Below are positions 39,600 through 48,368 of a stretch of DNA of 64,000 nt, piece by piece. The first letter of the stretch is position 1. Every line of letters starts with the position of its first letter. This DNA is from Acinetobacter pullicarnis. GTDB taxonomy: Bacteria; Pseudomonadota; Gammaproteobacteria; Pseudomonadales; Moraxellaceae. The DNA lies in the NCBI RefSeq assembly GCF_006352475.1, contig NZ_VCMZ01000001.1:1488001-1552000 (forward strand). Reading direction: 5' to 3'. Position numbers and translations under genes: made by a program. The notes under the pieces are model-generated. The model saw only the letters and a list, made by a program, of their open reading frames with translations, was not told the DNA's origin and made no database searches.

Positions 39600-40690
39600 A
39601 TGACACATCTCAATGAGTTATATCTTATCTTAAACAAATATCTAAAATGGAACAAGTCACATTTAAAGTGCTTTGCGCTCATCATGCTTGTGATTATTTT
39701 AAAGCAAACATGTAATCTTTCTTCTGCATCTAAAGCCTTGCCCATCAAGTGCTTACCACAATCATTTTATCGACGTATGCAGCGCTTCTTTGCAGGTCAG
39801 TATTTTGATTATCGTCAAATTTCTCAGTTGATTTTCAATATGTTTTCATTCGACCAAGTGCAACTGACTTTAGATAGAACCAATTGGAAATGGGGAAAAC
39901 GAAATATTAATATCCTGATGCTCGCAATCGTTTATCGTGGAATAGCGATACCTATCCTTTGGACATTGCTTAATAAACGTGGAAATTCAGATACGAAAGA
40001 GCGTATTGCTTTGATTCAACGCTTTATAGCCATTTTTGGTAAAGACCGTATTGTGAATGTGTTCGCAGACAGAGAGTTTATCGGTGAGCAGTGGTTTACA
40101 TGGTTAATTGAACAAGACATCAACTTCTGCATTCGTGTTAAAAAAACTTCATTGTCACCAATCATTTAGGAAAGAATCATAAAATTAGTGATTTATTTCG
40201 CCATCTTAAAGTTGGTCAAATTGAATGTCGTAAACGACGGATTTTGGTTGGTCGGGTGAAACTATATATAAGTGCACTACAGTTAGAAAATGGAGAGCTT
40301 TTACTCGTCGTTTCTCCTCAGTTTAATGCCAATGCTATTCAGGATTATGCATTACGCTGGGAAATTGAAACCTTATTCAGTTGTCTCAAAGGACGCGGGT
40401 TTAATCTTGAAAATACGCGCTTGACAGACCCTAGACGAGTGAAAAAATTGATTGCGGTGTTAGCTATAAGCTTCTGTTGGTGTTACTTAACGGGTGAATG
40501 GCAACATGATCAAAAAAAAGTGATAAAAATAAAGAAGCATGGACGACTCTCAATGAGTTTATTTCGCGATGGTTTAGACTATGTTCAAATGGCGATTCAG
40601 CGTTTAATTGGTTTTGGGAAAAAAGAAGAGTTTAAGGAAATTTTGGCAATTTTAAGAAGGCAGAACCCTGATAGGATAAGGGTTCTGTGA
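39600..40690 (+). CDS. tnpA: ISAba1 transposase, two frames joined by a -1 frameshift
   Basis: The first frame (39600-40169) gives 189 residues with the N-terminal part and the first catalytic aspartate of an IS4-type DDE transposase (LTLDRTNWKWG; the second in VFADREFIGE). The second frame continues to 40690 and holds the final glutamate region (YALRWEIETLFSCLKGRGFNLENT). A run of seven A bases at 40140-40146 lies where the frames overlap; slipping back one base there joins them into one chain of about 363 residues. This is the normal ISAba1 arrangement and not decay. Confidence 0.92.
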
Positions 40691-40708
40691 AATTTGTCGT
40701 GTACAGAG

Positions 40709-40717
40709 GTTGTTTTT
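40709..40717 (+). repeat. Right target-site duplication of ISAba1
   Basis: GTTGTTTTT, the second copy, directly outside the right inverted repeat. Confidence 0.95.
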
Positions 40718-40978
40718 AAAATATAAACGCCACTGCCCAATTTAACCTCAACAATGCCATTGACCTCTAAAGCAATAATCGCTTCACGTACAGAGGTTCG
40801 GCTCACAGCAAATAATTGTGCAAGGTCTCGTTCTGGTGGGAGTTTAGAACCTACGGGGTAAATTCCATTTTTTATATCTTCTTGAATTTTATTGAAAATA
40901 TTTTGATAAATACGCGTCTGTATCATAAGAAATTAACTTTCGATCAATGAGGCTTGCGGAAAAATATAATCTCACATA

Positions 40979-41014
40979 TTTTGGTTGGACCGATTGATTT
41001 TGGCTAGACCAAAA
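40979..41014. promoter_or_regulatory. Two operator-like palindromes between the repressor and the SDR gene
   Basis: Site 1, TTGGTTGGACCGA (40981-40993), and site 2, TTTTGGCTAGACCAAAA (40998-41014), share the form TTGGnnnnnCC(A/G)A, close to the TGGT-N3-ACCA class bound by FCD-type GntR regulators. Their centres are 19 bp apart, about two helical turns. A third half-like ACTGGTC follows. They lie 40-75 bases before the SDR start. Confidence 0.6.
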
Positions 41015-41053
41015 TGAACTGGTCTTCATTATAAAGTAAAACAAGGACAAAAT

Positions 41054-41806
41054 ATGCGACTTGCCAATAAAACATGTGTGATTACCGCAGCGGCTCAAGG
41101 AATTGGTCGTGCCACAGCACTGGCATTTGCCCGACAGGGGGCGACAGTCATCGCCACGGATATTGACTTTGCACAACTTGAACAGCTTAAAGCTGAGTGT
41201 GAGCAAATTCAAATTGAATTTTTAGATGTAACCGATAAACAAAAAACTCAGGATTTTGCAAATAAATATAAAGATGTGGATGTGCTTTTTAATTGTGTAG
41301 GTTGGGTTGCTGCAGGCTCTATTTATGAATGTGATGAAAATGATTGGGAGAAATCTTTTAAAATTAACGTAGATTCAATGTATTATATGATTCAGTCACT
41401 ATTACCAGCATTGCTTAAGAGCGGAAATGCTTCAATTATTAATATGTCTTCAGCAGCCTCGAGTATTAAAGGGGTCGCAAATCGATTTGCGTATAGTGCA
41501 ACCAAAGCAGCCGTTTTGGGGATAACCAAAGCGATTGCCGCAGACTATATTACGCAAGGGGTGCGTTGCAATGCCATTTGCCCAGGCACGGTTGATTCGC
41601 CTTCATTACATCAACGTATTGCAGCACAGGCTGAACAAGAAAAGCGTTCTGTCTCTGATATTTATCAGCAGTTTGTAGCACGTCAGCCGATGGGGCGGAT
41701 TGGAAAAGCTGAGGAAATTGCTGCGTTGGCAGTGTATTTGGCCAGTGATGAATCGGGCTTTAGTACCGGGACTTTCAACATGATAGATGGTGGTTGGTCC
41801 AATTAA
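41054..41806 (+). CDS. SDR dehydrogenase, probable 2-keto-3-deoxy-L-fuconate dehydrogenase
   Basis: 250 residues. Cofactor motif AAAQGIGRATALAFARQ and active site Y-x3-K in FAYSATKAAVLG; the Asp after beta-strand 2 (ATDID) points to NAD+. The size and sequence type fit the 2-keto-3-deoxy-L-fuconate dehydrogenases of the non-phosphorylative L-fucose route. It is the first gene of the operon and faces the broken GntR gene. The next gene follows after 24 bases. Confidence 0.88.
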   Translation: MRLANKTCVITAAAQGIGRATALAFARQGATVIATDIDFAQLEQLKAECEQIQIEFLDVTDKQKTQDFANKYKDVDVLFNCVGWVAAGSIYECDENDWEKSFKINVDSMYYMIQSLLPALLKSGNASIINMSSAASSIKGVANRFAYSATKAAVLGITKAIAADYITQGVRCNAICPGTVDSPSLHQRIAAQAEQEKRSVSDIYQQFVARQPMGRIGKAEEIAALAVYLASDESGFSTGTFNMIDGGWSN

Positions 41807-41830
41807 TTCAAATATGCTAAGGATAGAGCA

Positions 41831-42682
41831 ATGAAATTATTACGTTTTGGTCCAAAATCACAAGAAAAGCCAGGGGTCTTAGATGCACAAGGGAGAATTC
41901 GTGACCTGTCTGCTGTGGTAAGTGATATTGATGGGGCGGTATTGGCGCATGATCTAGATAAAATTCGCCAGACAGATCTCAATCTTTTACCCCTTGTCGA
42001 TGCTGGGGTACGGATTGGTGCTTGTGTTGGCAAGATTGGTAAGTTTATCTGTATCGGGCTGAATTACTCAGACCATGCCGCTGAGACGGGTGTTGATGTT
42101 CCGGCAGAGCCTATTATTTTTAATAAATGGACCAGTGCAGTGGTTGGACCAAATGATGATGTTGAAATTCCATTAAATTCGGTGAAAACCGATTGGGAAG
42201 TGGAGTTGGGCGTGGTTATTGGTCAGTCAGGTCGCTATATCAAAAAACAACAGGCCATGGACTATGTGGCTGGTTATTGTGTGATTAATGATGTTTCTGA
42301 ACGTCATTTTCAATTGGAAGGTACTGGTACTTGGGATAAGGGCAAGGGCAAGGGCAATGACACGTTTGGCCCGATTGGCCCTTGGTTGGTGACCAAAGAT
42401 GAAATTACCGATCCACAAAATTTAAATTTGTGGTTGGAGGTCGATGGTCATCGTTACCAAAATGGCAATACCCGCACGATGGTTTTTGATGTTGCCACCA
42501 TTGTTAGTTACTTAAGCCAATTCATGAGTTTACAAGCCGGGGATGTGATCGCGACCGGTACACCACCAGGTGTGGGGTTGGGACAAAAACCACCAGTTTA
42601 TCTCAAAGCAGGGCAAATCATGCACTTAGGTATTGATGGGCTGGGTGAACAACGACAACAGGTGATTAACGCAGTCGGCTAA
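41831..42682 (+). CDS. FAH-family hydrolase, probable 2,4-diketo-3-deoxy-L-fuconate hydrolase
   Basis: 283 residues. The fumarylacetoacetate-hydrolase fold is shown by GLNYSDHAAETG, the metal ligand motif WEVELGVVIG and TGTPPGVG. In the fucose route this enzyme splits 2,4-diketo-3-deoxy-L-fuconate into pyruvate and lactate. Residues around 170 read DKGKGKGNDTFGP; the Gly-Lys part comes from a 6-base unit, AAGGGC, repeated three times (42338-42355), and looks two residues longer than in relatives such as ureidoglycolate lyase. Operon position and partners support the call. Confidence 0.85.
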   Translation: MKLLRFGPKSQEKPGVLDAQGRIRDLSAVVSDIDGAVLAHDLDKIRQTDLNLLPLVDAGVRIGACVGKIGKFICIGLNYSDHAAETGVDVPAEPIIFNKWTSAVVGPNDDVEIPLNSVKTDWEVELGVVIGQSGRYIKKQQAMDYVAGYCVINDVSERHFQLEGTGTWDKGKGKGNDTFGPIGPWLVTKDEITDPQNLNLWLEVDGHRYQNGNTRTMVFDVATIVSYLSQFMSLQAGDVIATGTPPGVGLGQKPPVYLKAGQIMHLGIDGLGEQRQQVINAVG

Positions 42683-42711
42683 GCTGACAGCAAATGAATT
42701 TTTCGCACTCA

Positions 42712-42737
42712 GCCATAAGCCGAGCAGCGCTTATGGC
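42712..42737. other. Inverted repeat inside the fuconate operon
   Basis: Nine-bp arms GCCATAAGC/GCTTATGGC with an 8-base loop, 29 bases after the FAH-family stop, in a 214-base gap. No T-run follows, so it is probably a stabilising or attenuating hairpin rather than a full terminator. Confidence 0.5.
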
Positions 42738-42896
42738 AGAGACTGATTGCCTAAATAGAATCAATTGAAACTCTAACTGACATGACACGACATTGTTGGT
42801 GCAGCACCTTTGTGCTTAAAAATAAAAACTAGCGTTGAATAGATAAATTAAAACAATTTTCTCAACACGTTAAATCAATCAAAATAAGGATATCGC

Positions 42897-44183
42897 ATGA
42901 TAAAAATAGTTGATATGGAAGTTTTGGACATCCGTTTTCCAACCTCACAACATTTAGATGGTTCGGATGCGATGAATCCAGATCCTGATTATTCAGCAGC
43001 CTATGTGATCTTAAAAACGGAGAACCCCGATCTAACAGGCCATGGCCTGACCTTTACCATTGGCCGTGGGAATGACGTTTGCTGTGCTGCAATTGCAGCG
43101 ATGCGCCATTTGGTGATTGGTTTGACTATTGAGGAGGTAAAGCAAAATCCAGCCTTGATGTGGCGCACGCTAACTGCTGATAGTCAATTACGTTGGATTG
43201 GTCCAGACAAAGGTGCAATGCATTTGGCTACGGGGGCTGTGGTCAATGCGATTTGGGATTTGTGGGCAAAAGTTGAAGGCAAGCCAGTATGGAAAATGGT
43301 TGCAGATATGTCACCAGCACAGATCGTGAATTGTATTGATTTTCGCTATTTGAGTGATTGCATCACGCCAGACGAAGCGCTCGAACTGTTGCAAAAACAA
43401 GCAAAAGGCAAGGATGAACGGGAGCAGATTTTAAGGGCGGAAGGCTATCCTTGCTACACCACTTCAGCGGGTTGGTTAGGCTATAGCGATGAAAAATTAG
43501 CGCGCCTGTGCCAAGAAGCAGTGGATGCAGGCTTTGATCATATCAAGCTCAAAGTGGGACGTGATCTTGCGGAAGACAAACGTCGCGTCAAAATTGCCCG
43601 AGCGATTATCGGACCCGACCGTAAGTTGATGATCGATGCCAATCAAATTTGGGAGCGTGATCAAGCGATTGATTGGGTGCAGCAATTAGCTTTTGCAAAA
43701 CCGTGGTTTATTGAAGAACCGACTTCCCCAGATGACGTTGAAGCACATCGTGCAATTCGTCAAGCGATTCGCCCAATACAGGTTGCAACTGGAGAAATGT
43801 GCCAAAACCGCATACTTTTTAAACAGTTTATTATGCGCGAAGCAATTGATATTGTTCAGGTCGATGCGTGTCGTATGGGGGGAATGAATGAATTACTTGC
43901 CGTGCTATTAATGGCCGCGAAGTATCAACTCAAAGTTTGTCCGCATGCGGGTGGTGTTGGGCTATGTGAATATGTTCAGCACTTATCGATGATTGATTAT
44001 TTATGTTTCTCAGCGAGCAAATTGGGCAGAGTCACTGAATACGTGGATCATTTACATGAACATTTTATTGATCCCTGCGTGATCAAAGATGCTGCCTATA
44101 TGCCACCACAGCGCGCAGGTTTTTCGATTGAGATGAAGGCAGCATCAAGAGCTGAGTTTTTGTTTAAAGCTGCAGAAGCTTAA
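42897..44183 (+). CDS. fucD: L-fuconate dehydratase
   Basis: 428 residues of the enolase superfamily, mandelate racemase subgroup. The active-site set of FucD is visible: K217-x-K219 (IKLKVGRD), the metal ligands in IDANQIWE, FIEEPTSP and VATGEMCQNR, and the catalytic H350 in CPHAGGVGLCE. The sequence CIDFRYLSD and the N-terminal VLDIRFPTS are typical of L-fuconate dehydratases. It removes water from L-fuconate to give 2-keto-3-deoxy-L-fuconate. The gene follows the FAH gene after a 214-base gap. Confidence 0.93.
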   Translation: MIKIVDMEVLDIRFPTSQHLDGSDAMNPDPDYSAAYVILKTENPDLTGHGLTFTIGRGNDVCCAAIAAMRHLVIGLTIEEVKQNPALMWRTLTADSQLRWIGPDKGAMHLATGAVVNAIWDLWAKVEGKPVWKMVADMSPAQIVNCIDFRYLSDCITPDEALELLQKQAKGKDEREQILRAEGYPCYTTSAGWLGYSDEKLARLCQEAVDAGFDHIKLKVGRDLAEDKRRVKIARAIIGPDRKLMIDANQIWERDQAIDWVQQLAFAKPWFIEEPTSPDDVEAHRAIRQAIRPIQVATGEMCQNRILFKQFIMREAIDIVQVDACRMGGMNELLAVLLMAAKYQLKVCPHAGGVGLCEYVQHLSMIDYLCFSASKLGRVTEYVDHLHEHFIDPCVIKDAAYMPPQRAGFSIEMKAASRAEFLFKAAEA

Positions 44184-44273
44184 TTGTGTGAAGAGTATCA
44201 TCGACGCTGTTTAAAACGATTTACTTAGGATGAGTATGAATTTTAAAAGGATTCATATCAAAGGGTAACGGGT

Positions 44274-45620
44274 ATGCATACGATCAAAGATTTGACGTTT
44301 TTTGAACGTCCAGAATTAAAACAAATTATAAAAAAAGTAAAATTACGCTTAATCCCCTTAATCGTTTTAATGTTTGCTTTGGCGATGCTCGATCGTTCCA
44401 ATGTCGGTTTTGTTAAACATTATATTGAAGTCGATGCTGGGATCAGTGCCAGTGCTTATGCACTCGGTGCCGGTATTTTCTTTATTGGTTATGCCTTATT
44501 TGAAGTCCCAAGCAATATCATGCTACATAAATTTGGTGCACGTTTTTGGTTAAGTCGCATTATGGTGACTTGGGGAATCGTCTCAATCTGCATGGTGTTG
44601 GTGCGCGATCCATTGAGTTTTTATGTGTTACGTTTTTTGCTGGGTGTGGCTGAAGCAGGCTTTACCCCTGGCGCTATTCTATTTTTAACCTATTGGTTTC
44701 CAAAAACTTTTCGAGGTCAGGCCTATGGTTGGTTCTATTTAGGTGTGCCAATTGCACTGATGCTAGGTGGGCCATTTTCAGGTTGGTTATTAGAGTCGAG
44801 CTTTACCTTGGGCTTTAAAAACTGGCAATGGATGTTCATTGTGCAGGGGATACTCACGGTTTTGGTCGGCATCGTGGCTTATTTTGTGTTGGTGAGTCGG
44901 CCTGATGATGCGAAGTGGTTAAATCCAGAAGAAAAAAATCTATTGAATCAGGCTTTAATTCTTGATCGTGAAATCTCGGCAGAAACTGAACTGACTGGCA
45001 ATGACAACGTTTTTCGGGATTGGCGTGTATGGCGTTTCGTATTTATTTACTTTTCAATTCAAATGAGTGTTTACGGTATTTTATTTTATTTGCCAACCAA
45101 GTTGGCGCTGTTACTGCAAACTAATGTTGGCTTAGAAGTCGGTTATTACAGTGCAATTCCTTGGGTATGTACTTTAATTTTATTACCGATCATCACGCGC
45201 TATGCCGATCGTAAGGCCAATTGGACCAAGATGGCAATCTGTATGTTAAGTTGCGCTGTTTTTGGCATTGTTTCTTCCACGTTAGTGACGCATCTCTTTG
45301 GTTTTCTGATCTTTGTTTCTATTGCGATTGTTGGATTTATCGTGGTCCAGCCGATTTTTTGGAATATTCCAACCCAGTATTTATCTGGAAGGGCGATTGC
45401 GATTGGAACGGCACTGATTGGTTCACTTGGCAATTTGGGTGGCTTTGTTGCACCGAATTTAAAGAACTATTTAGACAGTTATTGGCACAATGATATTGCG
45501 GGTTTATTGGCCTTGGCTGCAGTTGGATGTGTTGGGGTAATTTTGTTATGTGCCTTATTGTTTGATCAACATAAAGAAACTCAGCACCCATTGCCACATG
45601 TAAATGACCCAGCGCAGTAG
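44274..45620 (+). CDS. MFS permease, anion:cation symporter family, probable L-fuconate importer
   Basis: 448 residues with 12 predicted helices. The family signature is present: MFALAMLDRSNVGFVKH in helix 1, GIFFIGYALFEVPSNIML in helix 2 and LGVAEAGFTPGAILFLTYWFP in helix 4. Relatives carry sugar acids such as glucarate, galactonate and hexuronates. Being the last gene of the fuconate operon, it probably brings in L-fuconate or a similar aldonate. A terminator follows. Confidence 0.9.
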   Translation: MHTIKDLTFFERPELKQIIKKVKLRLIPLIVLMFALAMLDRSNVGFVKHYIEVDAGISASAYALGAGIFFIGYALFEVPSNIMLHKFGARFWLSRIMVTWGIVSICMVLVRDPLSFYVLRFLLGVAEAGFTPGAILFLTYWFPKTFRGQAYGWFYLGVPIALMLGGPFSGWLLESSFTLGFKNWQWMFIVQGILTVLVGIVAYFVLVSRPDDAKWLNPEEKNLLNQALILDREISAETELTGNDNVFRDWRVWRFVFIYFSIQMSVYGILFYLPTKLALLLQTNVGLEVGYYSAIPWVCTLILLPIITRYADRKANWTKMAICMLSCAVFGIVSSTLVTHLFGFLIFVSIAIVGFIVVQPIFWNIPTQYLSGRAIAIGTALIGSLGNLGGFVAPNLKNYLDSYWHNDIAGLLALAAVGCVGVILLCALLFDQHKETQHPLPHVNDPAQ

Positions 45621-45644
45621 CATTCAATTAAATTTGGATGGCAT

Positions 45645-45677
45645 AAAAAAACCAGTGCACATCGGCACTGGTTTTTT
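45645..45677. terminator. Bidirectional terminator after the fuconate operon
   Basis: Thirteen-base arms (AAAAAACCAGTGC and GCACTGGTTTTTT) with a 7-base loop. The A-run and T-run allow use from both sides; the Tim44-domain gene converges here. Confidence 0.92.
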
Positions 45678-45690
45678 GGGCTTTGAATAC

Positions 45691-46656
45691 TTAGCTTTCT
45701 TGCTGGATCCCTGCAACCAACCATTCTTCGGTTGAAGCAGCGGGCTTACTAAAGTGCCAAACCTCAGCAAATGGCTGTGGAAGACTATTTAAATCTTCGC
45801 TCACTGTACCGGTAAAACGTACGCTTACGACGTATTGACCATTTTCAGTTGAGCTACCTGCAACCATCGCGTTTAAGTTCGAAAACTCAGCAACGTCTTG
45901 GTCTTGATTCGCCATAATATCGCGATACATCGATTGATAGAGATCTGGTGTTAAATAGCGACGGATCTCTTCAATGTTACTCGCAGTGTTCATTGACTGA
46001 ATATGATTAAAACGCTGACGAGCGATACGCAAGAATGCCGCAGGTTCAGTACCATCTGGAAGTTGGCTACCGCTTTGGCTAAATGCGCCTGCTGCTGGTG
46101 CCGCGCCACCACCTACAGATTGACCAAAAACATTGGTTGTGTCATTTGATCCACGACCTGTTGGTGGGGTCTGGCCAAATGGCGAAGCATTCGGACCAGA
46201 ACTGTTTGGCGCATAGGGATTAGACGCTGCTATTTTTTTTTTTGCTCCGAATTTACGGAATAGAAGGAAAGCAGCACCAGCGATTAACAGCAACCAAGCC
46301 CAGCTTGGAATACCACCTTTTTCTTTCTCTTGTTGTACGGCTTGTTGATCAGCCGCCGCATCTGTTGCTTGGCTCGCAGGAGCTGCATTATTGTCATCTG
46401 CCATTGCGTTCGCAGCAACCGCACCAATTGCAGCACCGGCAACACCAGCAGCAACCATACCGCCAACACCTGGACCAGAACGCTGTGGAGCGGCTTGTTG
46501 TGGTGCTGGTGCTGGGCGAGCTTGTTGGCTAGATGCATTTGAACGGCTCATACCGTGACTTTTACCGCCACCGGCACGTTTTGCTTCTGCTAAAGGAGCA
46601 ACCATTAAGGCAGCCATTAATACACCTGCCATCAAACCACGCTGTCGTACTTGCAT
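45691..46656 (-). CDS. Tim44-domain membrane protein
   Basis: 321 residues. A signal peptide (MAGVLMAALMVAPLAEAKRA) is followed by a Gln/Ala/Pro-rich low-complexity stretch, a membrane helix (IPSWAWLLLIAGAAFLLF), a basic KKK patch and a Pro/Gly/Ser linker. A C-terminal Tim44-like domain starts near residue 185 (AFLRIARQRFNHIQSMN). In mitochondria Tim44 tethers Hsp70 to the import channel; the bacterial role is unknown. ATG 46656 is preceded by AAAGG; longer in-frame starts would read into the radA end. Confidence 0.88.
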   Translation of the reverse strand: MQVRQRGLMAGVLMAALMVAPLAEAKRAGGGKSHGMSRSNASSQQARPAPAPQQAAPQRSGPGVGGMVAAGVAGAAIGAVAANAMADDNNAAPASQATDAAADQQAVQQEKEKGGIPSWAWLLLIAGAAFLLFRKFGAKKKIAASNPYAPNSSGPNASPFGQTPPTGRGSNDTTNVFGQSVGGGAAPAAGAFSQSGSQLPDGTEPAAFLRIARQRFNHIQSMNTASNIEEIRRYLTPDLYQSMYRDIMANQDQDVAEFSNLNAMVAGSSTENGQYVVSVRFTGTVSEDLNSLPQPFAEVWHFSKPAASTEEWLVAGIQQES

Positions 46657-46771
46657 CACATTTACCTTTGAAAAGATATAAAAAATAGAATCTCTATTTA
46701 TGCGGTCTTTTCCGCATAATTTCAACAGAAGAATGAAAGTATTTAGCAAAATACCCGAATAATGTCGCGGA

Positions 46772-48163
46772 TTAGGTGCTGATTTCATCACAGAGCTGCA
46801 TGGCTTCATGTAACGCCTCATGTAAACGCGCTACAGAAATAATTTGCACACCAGCAACTGGTTTTTGCGGTGCATTGCCTCGCGGTACAATAATGTACTT
46901 AAACCCGTGTTTAATCGCTTCTTTTAAGCGCTCTTGACCATTGGGTACTGGGCGAATTTCACCAGACAAGCCGACTTCACCAAAGACTGCCAGTTGTTGC
47001 GGTAGCGCCTTGGAACGTAAGCTGGATGCGCAGGCCAATAACACAGCCAAATCGGAACCTGTTTCGGTGATTTTAAGACCACCGACCACGTTGACATAGA
47101 CATCTTGTCCCGAAGTTTGCACACCACCGTGGCGATGCATCACGGCCAACAACATATTTAAGCGATTTTGATCGAGGCCTAGGGCCACACGACGCGGTTG
47201 CCCATGTGCATCATCTACTAAGGCTTGGACTTCAACCAACAATGGGCGCGTGCCCTCACGGCTAATCATCACGACTGAACCTGGAATGGCTTCATCATAG
47301 CGACTTAAGAAAATGGCAGAAGGATTGGCCACTTCTTTGAGGCCTTTGTCTGTCATCCCAAAGACCCCTAATTCGTTGACTGCCCCAAAACGGTTTTTAA
47401 CCGCGCGAATCATACGATAGCGAGAGTCAGATTGACCTTCAAAATACAGCACACAATCGACCATATGTTCAAGCACACGTGGACCAGCCAAAGCCCCTTC
47501 TTTGGTGACATGGCCCACTAAAAATAGCGCAGTGCCACTATTTTTGGCAAAGCGAGTGAGCAGAGCAGCCGATTCACGAATTTGTGAAACACCCCCCGGT
47601 GCAGATTGTAGAGTTTCGGTATAGAGGGTTTGGATCGAATCTAGAATGGCAACGGCAGGGCGTTGTTGCGCCAACACTTCACAGATGCGCTCAACACAGG
47701 TTTCCGCCATGACTTTGAGTTGATCGGTGGGAAGATCTAAGCGTTGCGCACGTAAGGCCACTTGCGATAAGGATTCTTCACCCGTGACGTAGAGCGCTGG
47801 ACTGTTGGCCGCGGCCATGTGGGTTGCGGTTTGTAATAAAATGGTCGATTTGCCAATCCCAGGATCACCGCCAATTAAAACCACTGAACCAGTAACCAAA
47901 CCACCACCAAGCACACGGTCAAATTCACCAATACCCGTGACCAGACGCGATTCACGGCTGACCGACACTTGATTAAGCGTGGTGACTTTGGCAGATTGGC
48001 CTGCATAGCCGCCACCAGTATTGACTTTGGCGCGATGGGTGACAGTTTCAATATGGACTTCAGACAAACTGTTCCATTCTCCACAGTCCGAACATTGACC
48101 TGACCATTTTGGGTGGTCTGTTCCACATTGTTCACAGCGATAAATGGTTTTAGCTTTGGCCAT
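46772..48163 (-). CDS. radA: DNA repair protein RadA
   Basis: 463 residues: an N-terminal C4 zinc finger (CEQCGTDHPKWSGQCSDCGEW), a RecA-like ATPase with Walker A GGDPGIGKST and the RadA-specific KNRFG motif, and a C-terminal Lon-protease-like domain without catalytic residues. RadA drives branch migration of recombination intermediates and, in naturally competent bacteria such as Acinetobacter, helps integrate transforming DNA. The Tim44-domain gene follows 115 bases on. Confidence 0.97.
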   Translation of the reverse strand: MAKAKTIYRCEQCGTDHPKWSGQCSDCGEWNSLSEVHIETVTHRAKVNTGGGYAGQSAKVTTLNQVSVSRESRLVTGIGEFDRVLGGGLVTGSVVLIGGDPGIGKSTILLQTATHMAAANSPALYVTGEESLSQVALRAQRLDLPTDQLKVMAETCVERICEVLAQQRPAVAILDSIQTLYTETLQSAPGGVSQIRESAALLTRFAKNSGTALFLVGHVTKEGALAGPRVLEHMVDCVLYFEGQSDSRYRMIRAVKNRFGAVNELGVFGMTDKGLKEVANPSAIFLSRYDEAIPGSVVMISREGTRPLLVEVQALVDDAHGQPRRVALGLDQNRLNMLLAVMHRHGGVQTSGQDVYVNVVGGLKITETGSDLAVLLACASSLRSKALPQQLAVFGEVGLSGEIRPVPNGQERLKEAIKHGFKYIIVPRGNAPQKPVAGVQIISVARLHEALHEAMQLCDEIST

Positions 48164-48309
48164 AGAGATTGATTCAGCAGCGATAAAGATGCTGCAAACT
48201 ATACATCAATTGTAGGCGTGAATCAGGCAATTACAGGATTTAAAAAGTACCCTATTCATTTTTCTAGGGCGGGGTGCTGTGTATCAAACTCAGTACGATC
48301 TTTAATGCA

Positions 48310-48338
48310 AGAGCCCCTCTTGGGAAAAGAGGGGCTCT
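48310..48338. terminator. Terminator-like hairpin between the AGCS symporter and radA genes
   Basis: A 12-bp perfect stem AGAGCCCCTCTT/AAGAGGGGCTCT with a 5-base loop, 31 bases past the symporter stop. There is no T-run on either side, so termination would be weak or protein-aided. Confidence 0.6.
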
Positions 48339-48368
48339 AGAGAAGGTCAGGATCAGGGGATCTAATTT

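Larger units (their letters stand above)
39529..40708 (+). mobile_element. ISAba1, complete (IS4 family, 1180 bp)
   Basis: Bounded by a 16-bp perfect inverted repeat, CTCTGTACACGACAAA on the left and its complement on the right. The total length is 1180 bp, with a 9-bp target duplication and two overlapping transposase frames. These features together match ISAba1 of Acinetobacter baumannii and relatives, the element that activates ampC and OXA carbapenemase genes elsewhere. Both ends and both target copies are undamaged, so the insertion is recent and was simple. It sits in the GntR repressor gene, with the transposase reading towards the fuconate operon. Confidence 0.97.
39012..40926 (-). 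pseudogene. GntR/FadR-type repressor gene interrupted by ISAba1
   Basis: Two halves of one reading frame flank the insertion sequence. The right part (start ATG 40926) encodes 73 residues with the winged helix-turn-helix of the GntR family (PPERDLAQLFAVSRTSVREA). The left part, to the stop at 39012, encodes the FCD effector domain, with metal-type histidines in DRLFHIRIAEAS, AEHQEIL and MKKHIQHV. Removing the IS and one 9-bp target copy leaves 726 bases, an in-frame gene of 241 residues, the normal FadR-subfamily length. It is divergent from the fuconate operon, which it probably repressed. The DNA-binding half can still be made with 36 IS-encoded residues added. Confidence 0.95.

Noticed and set aside
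39600..40690. The two transposase frames taken as a degenerate, frameshifted pseudogene
   Set aside because: A run of seven A bases at the overlap and the normal two-frame structure of ISAba1 indicate programmed frameshifting; ends and target copies are intact.
46242..46542. Three overlapping open frames on both strands, His/Gln- or Leu-rich
   Set aside because: They mirror the low-complexity linker of the Tim44-domain gene in other frames.
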